A DNA stretch of 64,000 nucleotides from CAMPJM01 sp964440915. GTDB lineage: Bacteria > Bacteroidota > Bacteroidia > Cytophagales > Cyclobacteriaceae. A model generated the notes under the pieces. The model made no database searches. It had not been told where the DNA came from and saw only the letters and a program-made list of their open reading frames with translations. The DNA lies in the NCBI GenBank assembly GCA_964440915.1, contig CAYTTV010000004.1:27694-91693 (forward strand), given 5' to 3'. The position numbers were made by a program, and so were the translations under genes. Of the stretch, positions 31,957-41,603 are shown in pieces; position 1 is the stretch's first letter, and every line of letters starts with the position of its first letter.

Positions 31957-33063
31957 ATGCATCTGGAAAATCTAAGTTTAGTCAATTTCAAAAACTACGC
32001 TTCTCTCGATATATCATTTTCCCAAGACATTAATTGCTTTGTAGGCTATAATGGAACAGGCAAAACCAATCTCTTGGATGCCATATATTATCTTTCCATG
32101 ACCAAAAGTGCTTTCAATAGCGTGGATCAGCAAAACATACGACATGGGGAAGATTTCTTTGCTCTTAGGGGCACATTCGCAAAACAAGATGAAGCATCAA
32201 ATGTTCACTGTAGTTTAAAAACTGGTCAGAAGAAAACCATCAAAAAAAACAAAAAGGAGTACGCCAAAATCAGCGAACATATTGGGCACTTCCCTACTGT
32301 GCTGATCGCTCCTTACGACACGGACCTCATCCGAGAAGGCAGCGAAACCCGCAGGAAATTTTTTGATAGCATCATTTCGCAAATCAACCAAACTTATCTA
32401 CAAAAGCTCATCCAATACAATCACCTACTTAAACAACGTAACAGCTTGCTCAAGCAGTTTGCCGACCGTCGGTATTTCGATCAAGATTTGCTATCTTCTT
32501 ATAATGCACCCTTAATGGATTTGGGAAATTATATATATGAAGAAAGAAGAGATTTTTTGACCCACTTCGAACCTGTTTTTCTTGCGCATTTCAAGTTTAT
32601 CAGTGATGAAAAAGAGCTTCCGGCACTCACATACCGCTCTGATCTTTTGCAAGAAGATATCGGAAAATTATTTCAAGCAAGTTTAAAAAAAGATTTGCTT
32701 TTACAGCGCACCAACAGAGGCATTCACAAAGATGATTTTGAATTGGTGATCAACGGCAACTCGCTTAAGAAATTTGGCTCCCAAGGGCAACAAAAGTCTT
32801 TTGTAATTGCTCTAAAGCTGGCCCAGTTTGATATGATCAAAAATAACAAAGGATTTAAGCCGCTATTGCTTTTGGACGATATTTTCGATAAGTTGGATGA
32901 GTTGCGCATTCACAAATTGATGATTATGGTAGCTGGAAATAGCTTTGGACAGATTTTCGTTACCGATGCCAGACCCGAACGAACGAAGGCCATGTTTGAA
33001 AATATCGGCGCAGATGTCAGGATATTCCATATAGAGAACGGACAGGCGACATCATTAACTTAA
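31957..33063 (+). CDS. recF: DNA replication and repair protein RecF
   Basis: A 368-residue SMC-like ATPase that loads RecA at gaps via RecOR. The Walker A loop GYNGTGKT is at 30-37, the ABC-type signature in KKFGSQGQQKSFVIALKLAQF, and Walker B in LLLLDDIFDKLDELR. ATG 31957 (MHLENLSLVNFKNY) matches the usual RecF N-terminus; an ATG 17 codons upstream adds a Lys-rich tail with no counterpart. The DciA-like gene follows after 49 bases in the same direction, a pairing seen often in Bacteroidota. Confidence 0.96.
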   Translation: MHLENLSLVNFKNYASLDISFSQDINCFVGYNGTGKTNLLDAIYYLSMTKSAFNSVDQQNIRHGEDFFALRGTFAKQDEASNVHCSLKTGQKKTIKKNKKEYAKISEHIGHFPTVLIAPYDTDLIREGSETRRKFFDSIISQINQTYLQKLIQYNHLLKQRNSLLKQFADRRYFDQDLLSSYNAPLMDLGNYIYEERRDFLTHFEPVFLAHFKFISDEKELPALTYRSDLLQEDIGKLFQASLKKDLLLQRTNRGIHKDDFELVINGNSLKKFGSQGQQKSFVIALKLAQFDMIKNNKGFKPLLLLDDIFDKLDELRIHKLMIMVAGNSFGQIFVTDARPERTKAMFENIGADVRIFHIENGQATSLT

Positions 33064-33112
33064 TGCCTATTACAATATTGAAATCTGGTTTTAATTCCTG
33101 TACTTTGTAACA

Positions 33113-33433
33113 ATGAACTCCAAGAAAAACCCCTATAAAAACCTTAGAACTGCTGAAACCAGCACTGTGAAATCTGCCATTCACGAATTGCTGAACACCT
33201 ATAAAATAAAAGATAAATTTACAGCAACACAGATTTCTACCTCTTGGGGCACGCTTATGGGCCAACCTATCGCCAAAAGGACAGAAAAAGTGTACATGAA
33301 AGACAAAAAACTTTTTGTAAAGCTAAACTCTGCTCCATTAAAAAATGAGCTCTCTCTTTCCAAACAAAAAATATTGAGCTTATTAGAAAAAGAGTTTGGG
33401 GAAGGCACGGTCCAAGATATTATTTTCTTATAA
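33113..33433 (+). CDS. DciA-like DUF721 protein
   Basis: A 106-residue DUF721 protein. The conserved core is IHELLNTYKIKDKFTATQISTSWGTLMGQPIAKRTEKVYMKDKKLFVKLNSAPLKNELSLSKQKIL. DUF721 includes DciA, which loads the replicative helicase DnaB in bacteria without DnaC. Bacteroidota lack DnaC, so this gene is a good candidate for the helicase operator. That is inferred from family and phylum. Its place next to recF ties it to replication and repair. Confidence 0.85.
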   Translation: MNSKKNPYKNLRTAETSTVKSAIHELLNTYKIKDKFTATQISTSWGTLMGQPIAKRTEKVYMKDKKLFVKLNSAPLKNELSLSKQKILSLLEKEFGEGTVQDIIFL

Positions 33434-33759
33434 TGAGCATGGCTTGTTGCCCAAATCAACAGCAGTTGTTAGCCTTTTATAATTTAACAAGCAGGGCACA
33501 AAACTATAGACCGACCTTATTAGCCACTAATCTAACTTAGATTAATAAAACTTCAAGCTTTACCAATTTGAATCACCTAGTGTCAAGTTGAACCTTTAAT
33601 AAATTCACTATATTATTACATGCGATCATTAATGGTATAACATAATTGACTATTGCACCGTTTTTGCATTATGTTAAAAAGCTGGAAGTCCATTCCCTTT
33701 TAGGGAAAGCTTTGTTTTATTAGTTTTAATCATCAGCTTAAAATTCTTATATAGAAAAT
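33434..33759. other. Intergenic region with two inverted repeats, upstream of asmA
   Basis: 326 bases with no gene. It contains a perfect palindrome TAATCTAACTTAGATTA (33528-33544) and a long-range inverted repeat TAACATAAT (33638-33646) against ATTATGTTA (33668-33676) with a 21-base loop. Neither has a T-run of the terminator kind, so they may be operator or leader structures for asmA. Confidence 0.55.
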
Positions 33760-36735
33760 ATGAAAAAAGTTACCATAATTGTATTGGTTGTTCTTGTTGC
33801 CCTTCTGGCAATTGCGGCCATTCTTCCTGTTGTTTTCAAAGATGAAATAAAGGCAAAAGTGGATGAGGAAATCGCCAAATCGGTGAATGCACAAGTTAAT
33901 TTTGATGCAGACAACTTCAGCGTGAGTCTTTTTAAACGCTTTCCCAACATTACAGCTACCCTAAACGATTTCTCTGTTGTTGGAAATGCACCTTTTGCCG
34001 GCGACACACTGGCTGCGGCATCTTCATTCCAGATCACGCTCAATTTGTGGAGCGTACTTTTTGGCGACCAAATGAGGATCAATAGGATCAAGCTCGACAA
34101 GCCTCATATTTTGGTAAAAGTGTTAGAAGATGGCACGGCAAATTACGACATCGCTATAGCAGATAGCACTGTTGTAGAAGCCGATACCGCCTCTTCGGGA
34201 TTTTCCATTGGAATAGACCAATGGGAAGTTGTTGATGGCAGGATAGTGTACGATGACCGTTCCTTGAAATTTTTCGTTTCTCTCGAAGATGTACAACACA
34301 CAGGAAATGGAGACTTTACCCAGGACATATTTGACATGGCCACTAAGACCAAAGCCAATAATGTGAAGTTGCGCTATGACGACGTGGAGTATGTTTCTAA
34401 TAAAGAGCTAGTCGCCGATGTCACCATGAACCTCAACCTACCGGAGTCAAAGTACACCTTTAAGGAGAACAACATTAAAGTAAATGATTTCTCTATGGGC
34501 TTTGATGGTTATCTGTCGATGCCCGCCGATGATATTTTGATGGACATCAGCTTCGGAGCAAAAGACAACACATTTAAAAGCTTGCTATCTCTTGTTCCAG
34601 GAATGTACCAAGAGGACTTTGACAAAGTAAAAACTGAGGGGGATTTGGATTTTGGTGGTTTTGTAAAGGGCACCTATAGCGATGCGACTGAAACCATGCC
34701 GGGTTTTAGGTTGGCCTTAAAAGTAAACGATGCGATGTTCCAATATCCTGATCTTCCTACTGCAGTAAACAACATTCAGGTAGATATGTTGGTGGCTGCT
34801 GAAGACGGCAACATGGACAATTTGTTGATAGACATAAAGCAATTTGCCATGAACATGGGTGAAAACCCAATAAATGGCAGGGTGAAAATAGCCGGCCTAG
34901 GCCCTATGGATATTGATGCCGATGTGTCTGCTAGAATAAACCTTGCAGAGATGAACGCTATGGTGCCAATGGAGGGATTGTCCATGAGAGGGTTGTATGA
35001 ATTGAACCTGAAAGCCAATGGTATCTATGACTCGCTGAAATCTCAGTTTCCAAATATAGATGCTCGCATGAGCCTTCAAGATGGCTATTTGAAATCTGCC
35101 GAGTATCCTATCGCCATGGAGCAAATCAACCTTATCTCTACTATTAAAAACGAAACGGGCAATATGAGCCAAACTGTGATTCGTGTCGATGACATGAGCA
35201 TGGTTGTGGACCAAGAAAGAATTGCAGGTAGTCTTAGACTAGAAAACCTAGACGATTATACTTGGGAGGCGAAAGTAAACGGCGCTATAGACTTGGATAA
35301 AATTACCAAGATTTACCCCTTAGAGGGCATGACATTGGCAGGAAGAATTGCGGCGAATATTCAAACAAAAGGTAAAATGTCAGATTTAGAGGCGGAGCGA
35401 TACGATCAGCTCCCGACTAGTGGAACCATGAGCGTGCAGAACTTTAAATATGAAAGCACCGACATGGAGCAGGACCTTTCTATCAACACCGCCAAAATGG
35501 TCTTTAATCCTCAGCGCATGGAGCTCAATGATTTTCAAGGTGCTTTTGGCCGCACAGACTTAAACCTAAAAGGTTATGTGACGAATTATCTTGGGTTTGC
35601 CTTGAAGGAAAATGAGACCTTAAGAGGACAAATGGATTTTTATTCGAAACAGGTAGACCTGAACGAGTTCATGTCTGATACAGACACGCCTGATACCACA
35701 ACTTCAGAGTCCTTGGAAATCATTGAAATACCCAAGACGATAGATTTCGTATTGAATACCACCGTTGATAAAATATTGTACGATAACCTAACGCTAACTA
35801 ATGGGAAAGGCCAAGTAATAGTTAGGAATGGCATCCTTGATTTAAACAATCTTTCCTTTAATACTTTGGGAGGCCAGTTTACACTCAATGGAAATTACAA
35901 TACCCAAGATATCACGAGGCCTACATTCGATTTTGGAATAGATATTTCCAGCTTATCCGTTAGCCAAGCATTCGAGTCTTTTGTAACCATACAAAAATTG
36001 GCACCTATCGCGGAACATGTGAATGGGGATTTCAATACCGACTTCAGGCTTTCAGGTGTGATGGGAGAGGATATGATGCCTGAACTCAATACTTTGGTGG
36101 GCGGAGGCATTATCAAGTTAGTCCAGGCCTCTATCAAAGATTCCAAAATCATATCTGGCGTTACCAGCCTCACCAAGCTGAACAATACCGACGAAGTAAA
36201 TCTAAACGATATCACCATGCAAGCGGAAATAAAAGAAGGAAGATTGCATGTGAAGCCTTTTGACATCAATCTTGGCGGTCATAAGGCTACTATTGCTGGA
36301 AGCAACGGCATAGACGGAAGCTTGGATTACACTGTGAACATGAATATTCCTGCGGGAGCAGTAGGCACTGCAGTAAACAATGCCCTTGCTTCTCTTACTG
36401 GAAAGCAAGCAACTGAATCTTCTACCATTAAGCTAGCCTTTGGGGTAGGAGGCACGTACGATAACCCGAAAATTGGCCTTGCTGGCAGCGATGTTGAGGG
36501 GGGTGGAGTGGCCAAACAAGCTTCTGAAGCTGTGAAAGAAGAGGTGCGTGAAGCGGTGCAGACGGAGATAGATAAGGCCAAGGAGGAAGTGGACAGAAAA
36601 GCACAGGAAACTAAAGACGAGCTAGAAAAACGAAGAAAAGAAGCGGAAGCTAAGGCTCGAGAAGAAGCTGAAAAACAAAAGCAAAAACTAGAAGAGGAAG
36701 CTAAGGACAAATTGAAGGACTTGTTCAAAAGGTAA
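33760..36735 (+). CDS. AsmA-family envelope protein
   Basis: A 991-residue protein with an N-terminal membrane anchor (residues 1-25, MKKVTIIVLVVLVALLAIAAILPVV) and a very long periplasmic part. The start FKDEIKAKVDEEIAKSVNAQVNFDADNFSVSLFKRFPNITATLNDFSV is typical of AsmA. The C-terminal AsmA_2 segment near 790-880 has IIKLVQASIKDSKIISGVTSLTKL and VDGSLDY-like IDGSLDYTVNMNIP. AsmA-type proteins form beta-groove bridges that move phospholipid between membranes. The last 90 residues are a highly charged Lys/Glu helix (EVREAVQTEIDKAKEEVDRKA) outside the usual domain. Single gene with a strong terminator. Confidence 0.9.
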   Translation: MKKVTIIVLVVLVALLAIAAILPVVFKDEIKAKVDEEIAKSVNAQVNFDADNFSVSLFKRFPNITATLNDFSVVGNAPFAGDTLAAASSFQITLNLWSVLFGDQMRINRIKLDKPHILVKVLEDGTANYDIAIADSTVVEADTASSGFSIGIDQWEVVDGRIVYDDRSLKFFVSLEDVQHTGNGDFTQDIFDMATKTKANNVKLRYDDVEYVSNKELVADVTMNLNLPESKYTFKENNIKVNDFSMGFDGYLSMPADDILMDISFGAKDNTFKSLLSLVPGMYQEDFDKVKTEGDLDFGGFVKGTYSDATETMPGFRLALKVNDAMFQYPDLPTAVNNIQVDMLVAAEDGNMDNLLIDIKQFAMNMGENPINGRVKIAGLGPMDIDADVSARINLAEMNAMVPMEGLSMRGLYELNLKANGIYDSLKSQFPNIDARMSLQDGYLKSAEYPIAMEQINLISTIKNETGNMSQTVIRVDDMSMVVDQERIAGSLRLENLDDYTWEAKVNGAIDLDKITKIYPLEGMTLAGRIAANIQTKGKMSDLEAERYDQLPTSGTMSVQNFKYESTDMEQDLSINTAKMVFNPQRMELNDFQGAFGRTDLNLKGYVTNYLGFALKENETLRGQMDFYSKQVDLNEFMSDTDTPDTTTSESLEIIEIPKTIDFVLNTTVDKILYDNLTLTNGKGQVIVRNGILDLNNLSFNTLGGQFTLNGNYNTQDITRPTFDFGIDISSLSVSQAFESFVTIQKLAPIAEHVNGDFNTDFRLSGVMGEDMMPELNTLVGGGIIKLVQASIKDSKIISGVTSLTKLNNTDEVNLNDITMQAEIKEGRLHVKPFDINLGGHKATIAGSNGIDGSLDYTVNMNIPAGAVGTAVNNALASLTGKQATESSTIKLAFGVGGTYDNPKIGLAGSDVEGGGVAKQASEAVKEEVREAVQTEIDKAKEEVDRKAQETKDELEKRRKEAEAKAREEAEKQKQKLEEEAKDKLKDLFKR

Positions 36736-36760
36736 GTCTCAAGCACCCCGAACACTCTTC

Positions 36761-36797
36761 ATCAAGTCCTCCGATTCTATGATTCGGAGGACTTGAT
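36761..36797 (+). terminator. Terminator of asmA-family gene
   Basis: Perfect 14-bp stem ATCAAGTCCTCCGA / TCGGAGGACTTGAT with a 9-base loop, followed by TTTTTATT. Confidence 0.9.
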
Positions 36798-36895
36798 TTT
36801 TATTGAGGCCATCATTTGCCCATTATTTGCAGAGTGTTGCAGATCGAACATCTTCATTGATTAATAAAAATAAGATTGGACAGAGTTCAAGCGGA

Positions 36896-38107
36896 CTATG
36901 AAACTCTATAATATGCACATTTTAGATAAGCCCCTTCTTTAAAGCCAATAGGATGGTCAATATCGTGAAAGGTGGTCTTAAATCGTTCGATTTGTTTGCC
37001 TGTCTGAGAAGCTGCATCTTCATGAGTGGCAAAGAAGCTTTCAGCATCTACCCTCGTAGAGCATGAGGCCAACACCAAAGTGCCGCCTTCTTTTGTAAGT
37101 TGGATGCCCAACGTTGCCAACTGAGCATACTTTTTTATCGCTTGCTCTATTTCCTTCTTACTTTTGGCAAAAGAAGGAGGATCGATTACCACAATATCAA
37201 ATGTCTTTTTTTCACCTATTTTTCTGTTCAAAGCCCTAAAAGCGTCATCTTCCACAACTTTATGAAAGCCCTTAAAATTATTGAGCTTGGCATTTTCTTG
37301 TGCCATGTTTAGCGCTTGGGCGCTGATGTCTAAGCTGACCACTTTAGTAGCACCTCCTGCAAGTGCATGCACCGTAAACCCTCCTGCATATGCAAATACA
37401 TCTAAAACCGTTTTTCCTAAGGACTTCTTTCCTACCTTTTGGCGGTTATGCCTGTGATCTAAAAAATACCCTGTCTTATGCCCGCTCACCACATTTGCAG
37501 AAAAGCGAACGCCATGTTCCCAGAAATGAACAATCTCATTTTTCAGTTCTCCAAATACTACTTGACCATCGGCAAGTCCTAGATTATTGTCTTTTTGGAG
37601 CTTTCTGCTCAACCGCAAAACAACCGTTTGACACTGAGACACACGGATGAGGATATCCAATAGTGTTTGTAAATAAGGATACCAAATGACACTATACAGT
37701 TTTACTACCAGTACGTCGGCATATAGGTCAGCTACAAAACCGGGCAATCCATCATTTTCTCCATGGATAAGGCGATAACTATTGGTTTGCGTTATCAATA
37801 ATGGCCTTCTAAGACTAAAAGCCTTAATGATCTTATTTTCAAAAAAATCAACATCGATCTTTTCCGGACCATTGTTCGCAATTATTTTGATACGGATAGG
37901 AGATTCTGGATCATAAAGGCCAAAGGCGAAAGCTTTATTATGCCTCTGATCAAATAAGACACAGAGATCCCCTGCTTCTCCCGCTTTGTTAAGCTTGATA
38001 ATGCTATCTTCAAAAACCCATGGATGTCCTTTTTTTACTAATGCTTCAGCCCTTGAGGAAATCTTAACGGCAATTTTTGAATGATTGAATGAAGTAAGCC
38101 CCGTCAT
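36896..38107 (-). CDS. 23S rRNA cytosine methyltransferase, RlmI-like
   Basis: A 403-residue class I SAM methyltransferase. Residues 12-75 form an N-terminal PUA-like RNA-binding domain (VKISSRAEALVKKGHPWVFEDSI). The middle has NSYRLIHGENDGLPGFVADLYADVLVVKLYS, and the Rossmann part KTVLDVFAYAGGFTVHALAGGATKVVSLDIS. The catalytic VVIDPPSFAKSKKE and LVLASCSTRVD carry the Pro-Pro and Cys motifs of m5C methyltransferases. RlmI modifies C1962 of 23S rRNA; the target here is inferred by family. Single gene, convergent with asmA. Confidence 0.88.
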   Translation of the reverse strand: MTGLTSFNHSKIAVKISSRAEALVKKGHPWVFEDSIIKLNKAGEAGDLCVLFDQRHNKAFAFGLYDPESPIRIKIIANNGPEKIDVDFFENKIIKAFSLRRPLLITQTNSYRLIHGENDGLPGFVADLYADVLVVKLYSVIWYPYLQTLLDILIRVSQCQTVVLRLSRKLQKDNNLGLADGQVVFGELKNEIVHFWEHGVRFSANVVSGHKTGYFLDHRHNRQKVGKKSLGKTVLDVFAYAGGFTVHALAGGATKVVSLDISAQALNMAQENAKLNNFKGFHKVVEDDAFRALNRKIGEKKTFDIVVIDPPSFAKSKKEIEQAIKKYAQLATLGIQLTKEGGTLVLASCSTRVDAESFFATHEDAASQTGKQIERFKTTFHDIDHPIGFKEGAYLKCAYYRVS

Positions 38108-38243
38108 GCATCAAGAATATATCTATGTAACAACAGCCATAAACATAATGAAAATATCCCAGATGGAGATTTTACGAAGCAGTGAAGCGGAGCATTGCCA
38201 TATAGGGGGTGTATGGATTTAAGCTATCAGGTACAAGGATTGC

Positions 38244-39677
38244 CTATTCCACATATTCATAAGCCCCTATGTCTGGCTCACTATCCCGCTCATTGCCTTC
38301 AAGGTCAATGCTTGCATCCAACAAAGCACCTCGGTTTATTGCTGGAGACGCACCGTCTAGCCGATAGTCGTAAGCAGATATTTTGACAAATTTTGGGAAA
38401 TCAGGAAAAGAACTGACCACATTATTATTTACCTCTTGGCTCGCATCTGTACTACGAATGAGGTTATGACCATGGTCCAGAAGATAATCTGAACCCTCAG
38501 TATAAAATTTCAAATCACTTAAGTAGGGCAAACTGCCGCCGCTCCATATTATATTGTTATAAAGCTTAATCTTTAAAGGATTACGCTCTGTAGTCCCCTC
38601 CACCATTGCCTGGTCAGAAAAAGTAACGGAAGGTTGCTGAGCATTAAAACCTAATATGGGATAGTTGACCATGGTACAGTGCTCATAGACATAGTTACCC
38701 CCTCCATCATGCCTGGCCACATTTTCATAAGCCGTATTGATCAAGGAATTATAAACATATAAATCGCTATTAAGAGCATAAATGCCATATTGAGCCATAT
38801 TTTCTATTTTTGAATACCCTATAATGAGGTCTGGGAGGGTATCCATATCAGGTGTATGCATTACCACCCCCGATATAGCATTACGGATCACGGCAAAATA
38901 TATTTCATTGTCGTTGCTTCCTGGCAAAAAGTGCAGGCCGGCCCAAAGCCCTGCGGCGTTCTTTATATCCAGTCTTGCGTTACTAAAAATGATGTTTTCT
39001 TCGGGGTCCCCCAAAACCTTCAGTGTACCTTCTATCACGAGCGCAGCGTTGTTCTTGAAAAACAGCTTGACACCCTTTTCAATAGTGAGCATGCAACCAG
39101 CTTCTACCCAGACGGTATCTTGTACAACATAAGGCACTTTCCCTCCCCATATTTGGTTGCATGCCATAACGCCCCTGGGAATAAAATTGGCGTCTTGGCC
39201 GTAAGCCCAAAGCTTCACTTCTTGTACATTCCCATTCACTTCAAATATGATAGCGTCATTGACAAGAAAGGGCTTACTATTGCCTGCAGGCTGAATATGT
39301 AAATTGATCAAGACTAACAGGCTGTCGCCGCCTAGCAGGAGTTGCTTGTTTAGTGAATTTACTGGCTGGCCATTCACAGTGAGGCTGTAATGTGATACGT
39401 TGCCCTTACTTAGCGAAATATTAGCAATCTCTATGGCTCTTTCATGTGTGTTATAGACCATGAGCCTTTTGGTAATATTCCTAACCTGTTCAGTGCTACC
39501 AGAGAATACGGTATCAAATTGAATCGTATCCGCTGAGAAACTCAATTGCAATCTTCCATCACTATTGATTCTTTCTTCTTCGGGCACACATGACAACATG
39601 CTCGCACACGCTAAAAGCACGCTACTTAACAATATATACTTAAAAGACGTAGGTATCGTGCTATGGGCTAAAGTCAT
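38244..39677 (-). CDS. Beta-helix lipoprotein of unknown function
   Basis: A 477-residue lipoprotein with signal sequence ending SMLSC (Cys30). Residues about 45-160 look like an Ig-like domain (DTIQFDTVFSGSTEQVRNITKRLMVYNTHERAIEIANISL). The remainder resembles a right-handed parallel beta-helix (VWVEAGCMLTIEKGVKLFFKNNAALVIEGTLKVLGDPEENIIFSNAR) ending in PAINRGALLDASIDLEGNERDSEPDIGAYEY, a C-terminus shared with many cell-surface beta-helix proteins. Function unknown. It lies 20 bases downstream of prfA in the same direction and may share its transcript. Confidence 0.8.
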   Translation of the reverse strand: MTLAHSTIPTSFKYILLSSVLLACASMLSCVPEEERINSDGRLQLSFSADTIQFDTVFSGSTEQVRNITKRLMVYNTHERAIEIANISLSKGNVSHYSLTVNGQPVNSLNKQLLLGGDSLLVLINLHIQPAGNSKPFLVNDAIIFEVNGNVQEVKLWAYGQDANFIPRGVMACNQIWGGKVPYVVQDTVWVEAGCMLTIEKGVKLFFKNNAALVIEGTLKVLGDPEENIIFSNARLDIKNAAGLWAGLHFLPGSNDNEIYFAVIRNAISGVVMHTPDMDTLPDLIIGYSKIENMAQYGIYALNSDLYVYNSLINTAYENVARHDGGGNYVYEHCTMVNYPILGFNAQQPSVTFSDQAMVEGTTERNPLKIKLYNNIIWSGGSLPYLSDLKFYTEGSDYLLDHGHNLIRSTDASQEVNNNVVSSFPDFPKFVKISAYDYRLDGASPAINRGALLDASIDLEGNERDSEPDIGAYEYVE

Positions 39678-39697
39678 TACAAGTAAGATACATCTAT

Positions 39698-40774
39698 TTA
39701 ATCCAGCGTATTTCCACCTTGAAGTTTGGTGCTATTTTCAGCGATTCTAAGTTTCTCTATGAAATCTCCGATTTCTCCGTCCATTACCACTGGTAGGTTG
39801 TGTACTGAATGGCCAATCCGATGGTCGGTGACCCTTCCTTGTGGATAATTATAAGTTCTGATCTTGTCTGATCGGTCACCACTTCCCACCATAGACCTCC
39901 GTTGGGCACCAACTTCCTCATTGTGCTTTTGCAGCTCTATTTCATATAGCCTAGAGCGTAGTACTTTCAGTGCTTTTTCAAAATTCTTTATCTGAGATTT
40001 TTCATCTTGACAAGAAACTACGATCCCTGATGGGATATGGGTAAGCCTCACAGCCGAGTAGGTAGTGTTTACTGACTGCCCTCCAGGGCCAGAGGAGCAA
40101 AATGTATCCTTTCTCACATCATTCATGTCCACTTCCACTTCTACCTCCTCCATCTCGGGCAAAACTGCTACAGAAGCGGCGGAAGTATGCACCCTGCCCT
40201 GAGTCTCAGTGGCAGGCACACGTTGCACACGGTGCACGCCAGACTCAAATTTCATCATACCGTACACATCTTCACCAGATACAGTGCTGATGATTTCTTT
40301 ATACCCACCAGACGTTCCTTCTGTCAGGTCAAGTACCGAAAGTTTCCATTCTTGTTTCTCGGCAAAACGTTGGTACATACGAAATAAGTCGCCCGCAAAA
40401 ATTGCCGCTTCATCACCTCCCGTACCTGCTCGAATTTCAAGAATTACGTTCTTACTGTCGTTGGGATCTTTTGGTATGAGCAGCTTCTTGAGCTCCTCCT
40501 CAAGCTCTTCCTCTCTTTCTTGTAGCTCCTCTAATTCAATCTTAGCCATTTCTCTGAATTCAGGATCCTTTTCTACGTTCAATAGTTCTTTGGCACTGGC
40601 TATGTTCTCTATAGTATTTTTGTAAACCTTATATCTACTTACGATCTTCTCAAGATCCTTATATTCTTTGCTAAGCTGGGTGTATTTTTTCATGTCAGAC
40701 ATAGCATCTGGCTGAACAATCAGTTGGCTTACTTCTTCAAACCGCGCTCTAATTGCCTCTAATTTATCAATCAT
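39698..40774 (-). CDS. prfA: Peptide chain release factor 1
   Basis: A 358-residue class I release factor that ends translation at UAA and UAG. The codon-reading motif is PAT at 187-189 (HRVQRVPATETQGR), which identifies RF1, since RF2 has SPF. The catalytic GGQ is at 231-233 (SSGPGGQSVNTTYSAVRLTH). The N-terminal coiled coil (residues 3-100) is very acidic, as usual. Length is normal. Its downstream neighbour is an unrelated lipoprotein gene 20 bases away; no prmC gene is nearby. Confidence 0.96.
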   Translation of the reverse strand: MIDKLEAIRARFEEVSQLIVQPDAMSDMKKYTQLSKEYKDLEKIVSRYKVYKNTIENIASAKELLNVEKDPEFREMAKIELEELQEREEELEEELKKLLIPKDPNDSKNVILEIRAGTGGDEAAIFAGDLFRMYQRFAEKQEWKLSVLDLTEGTSGGYKEIISTVSGEDVYGMMKFESGVHRVQRVPATETQGRVHTSAASVAVLPEMEEVEVEVDMNDVRKDTFCSSGPGGQSVNTTYSAVRLTHIPSGIVVSCQDEKSQIKNFEKALKVLRSRLYEIELQKHNEEVGAQRRSMVGSGDRSDKIRTYNYPQGRVTDHRIGHSVHNLPVVMDGEIGDFIEKLRIAENSTKLQGGNTLD

Positions 40775-40929
40775 ACATTATATGTTTATGTTACAAAATT
40801 AACAAATGCATTGACTTTCCGTATAAAGCCGCAAAAAAATCTCTATGGAAGAAATTTACATAAACGACAAATACATTGTAAGTGTATTGTTTTGAAGGAA
40901 AATGTCCTATAATCGTACCACTTATGTTA

Positions 40930-40937
40930 TAGTTTTG
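40930..40937 (+). promoter_or_regulatory. Candidate -7 element for the yfiR-like gene
   Basis: TAGTTTTG matches TAnnTTTG. It lies 128 bases upstream of the ATG at 41066, leaving a long leader, and no -33 TTG is at the right distance, so this is weak. Confidence 0.3.
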
Positions 40938-41065
40938 TTCTTATATATTGTCTAAAATGTCACTTTATTGAAAGTTCTTTTCACTTAACCTACAATGAAA
41001 CAAGTGCTTAAAGAGCCTCAATACACTAATTATCAAGGGCATAAGTTTGAACAAATAATAACACT

Positions 41066-41575
41066 ATGAAAATCTCTAAAATTATTTTCGGTTTGCTGAT
41101 ATTATCAGTCATTCCCTTCATGGCAAAGTCGCAAGATTACCGGATCCACTCTGTTTTTATCTACAACTTTACAAAGTATATTCAGTGGCCTTCTAGCGAA
41201 CAGAATGGGGATTTTGTTATCGGAGTACTTGGAAACTCTCCTATTGTGGCAAGTTTGGAAAAATTAGCCGCCGAGCGAAAAATTGGCAACAGATCCATGG
41301 TTGTAAAGAGATTCAGCTCAGTGGCAGAAATCAGTAAGTGCCACATGCTATTTATTCCTGAAAGATACAGCAATGATCTAGAGGCTGCTTTAAACAAAAT
41401 TGGGGGACAATCTACCCTAGTGATGACAGAAAAGAACGGATTAGGAGCCAAAGGAAGCAACATAAACTTTATTACTGTGGATGGCAAACAAAGATTCGAA
41501 CTTAATCGAGGCGCTACTGAGAAAGCCCAACTCAAAGTTTCTACTGAGCTTACCAGTCTCGCTATTGTAATATAA
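41066..41575 (+). CDS. YfiR-like periplasmic protein (DUF4154)
   Basis: A 169-residue secreted protein with signal peptide (residues 1-22, ending PFMAKSQ). The mature part is a DUF4154/YfiR domain: YRIHSVFIYNFTKYIQWPSSEQNGDFVIGVLGNSPIVASLEKLA, then KCHMLFIPERYSNDLEAALNKIGGQSTLVMTEKNGLGAKGSNINFITVDGKQRFELNRGA. In Pseudomonas YfiR is a redox-sensitive periplasmic repressor of the inner-membrane cyclase YfiN. Here a membrane sensor gene follows after 28 bases, so the two are very probably one transcription unit. This copy has one Cys in the mature chain, at KCHML. Confidence 0.85.
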   Translation: MKISKIIFGLLILSVIPFMAKSQDYRIHSVFIYNFTKYIQWPSSEQNGDFVIGVLGNSPIVASLEKLAAERKIGNRSMVVKRFSSVAEISKCHMLFIPERYSNDLEAALNKIGGQSTLVMTEKNGLGAKGSNINFITVDGKQRFELNRGATEKAQLKVSTELTSLAIVI

Positions 41576-41603
41576 ACTATCTATTGAAAATTATTTCTGT
41601 GTG

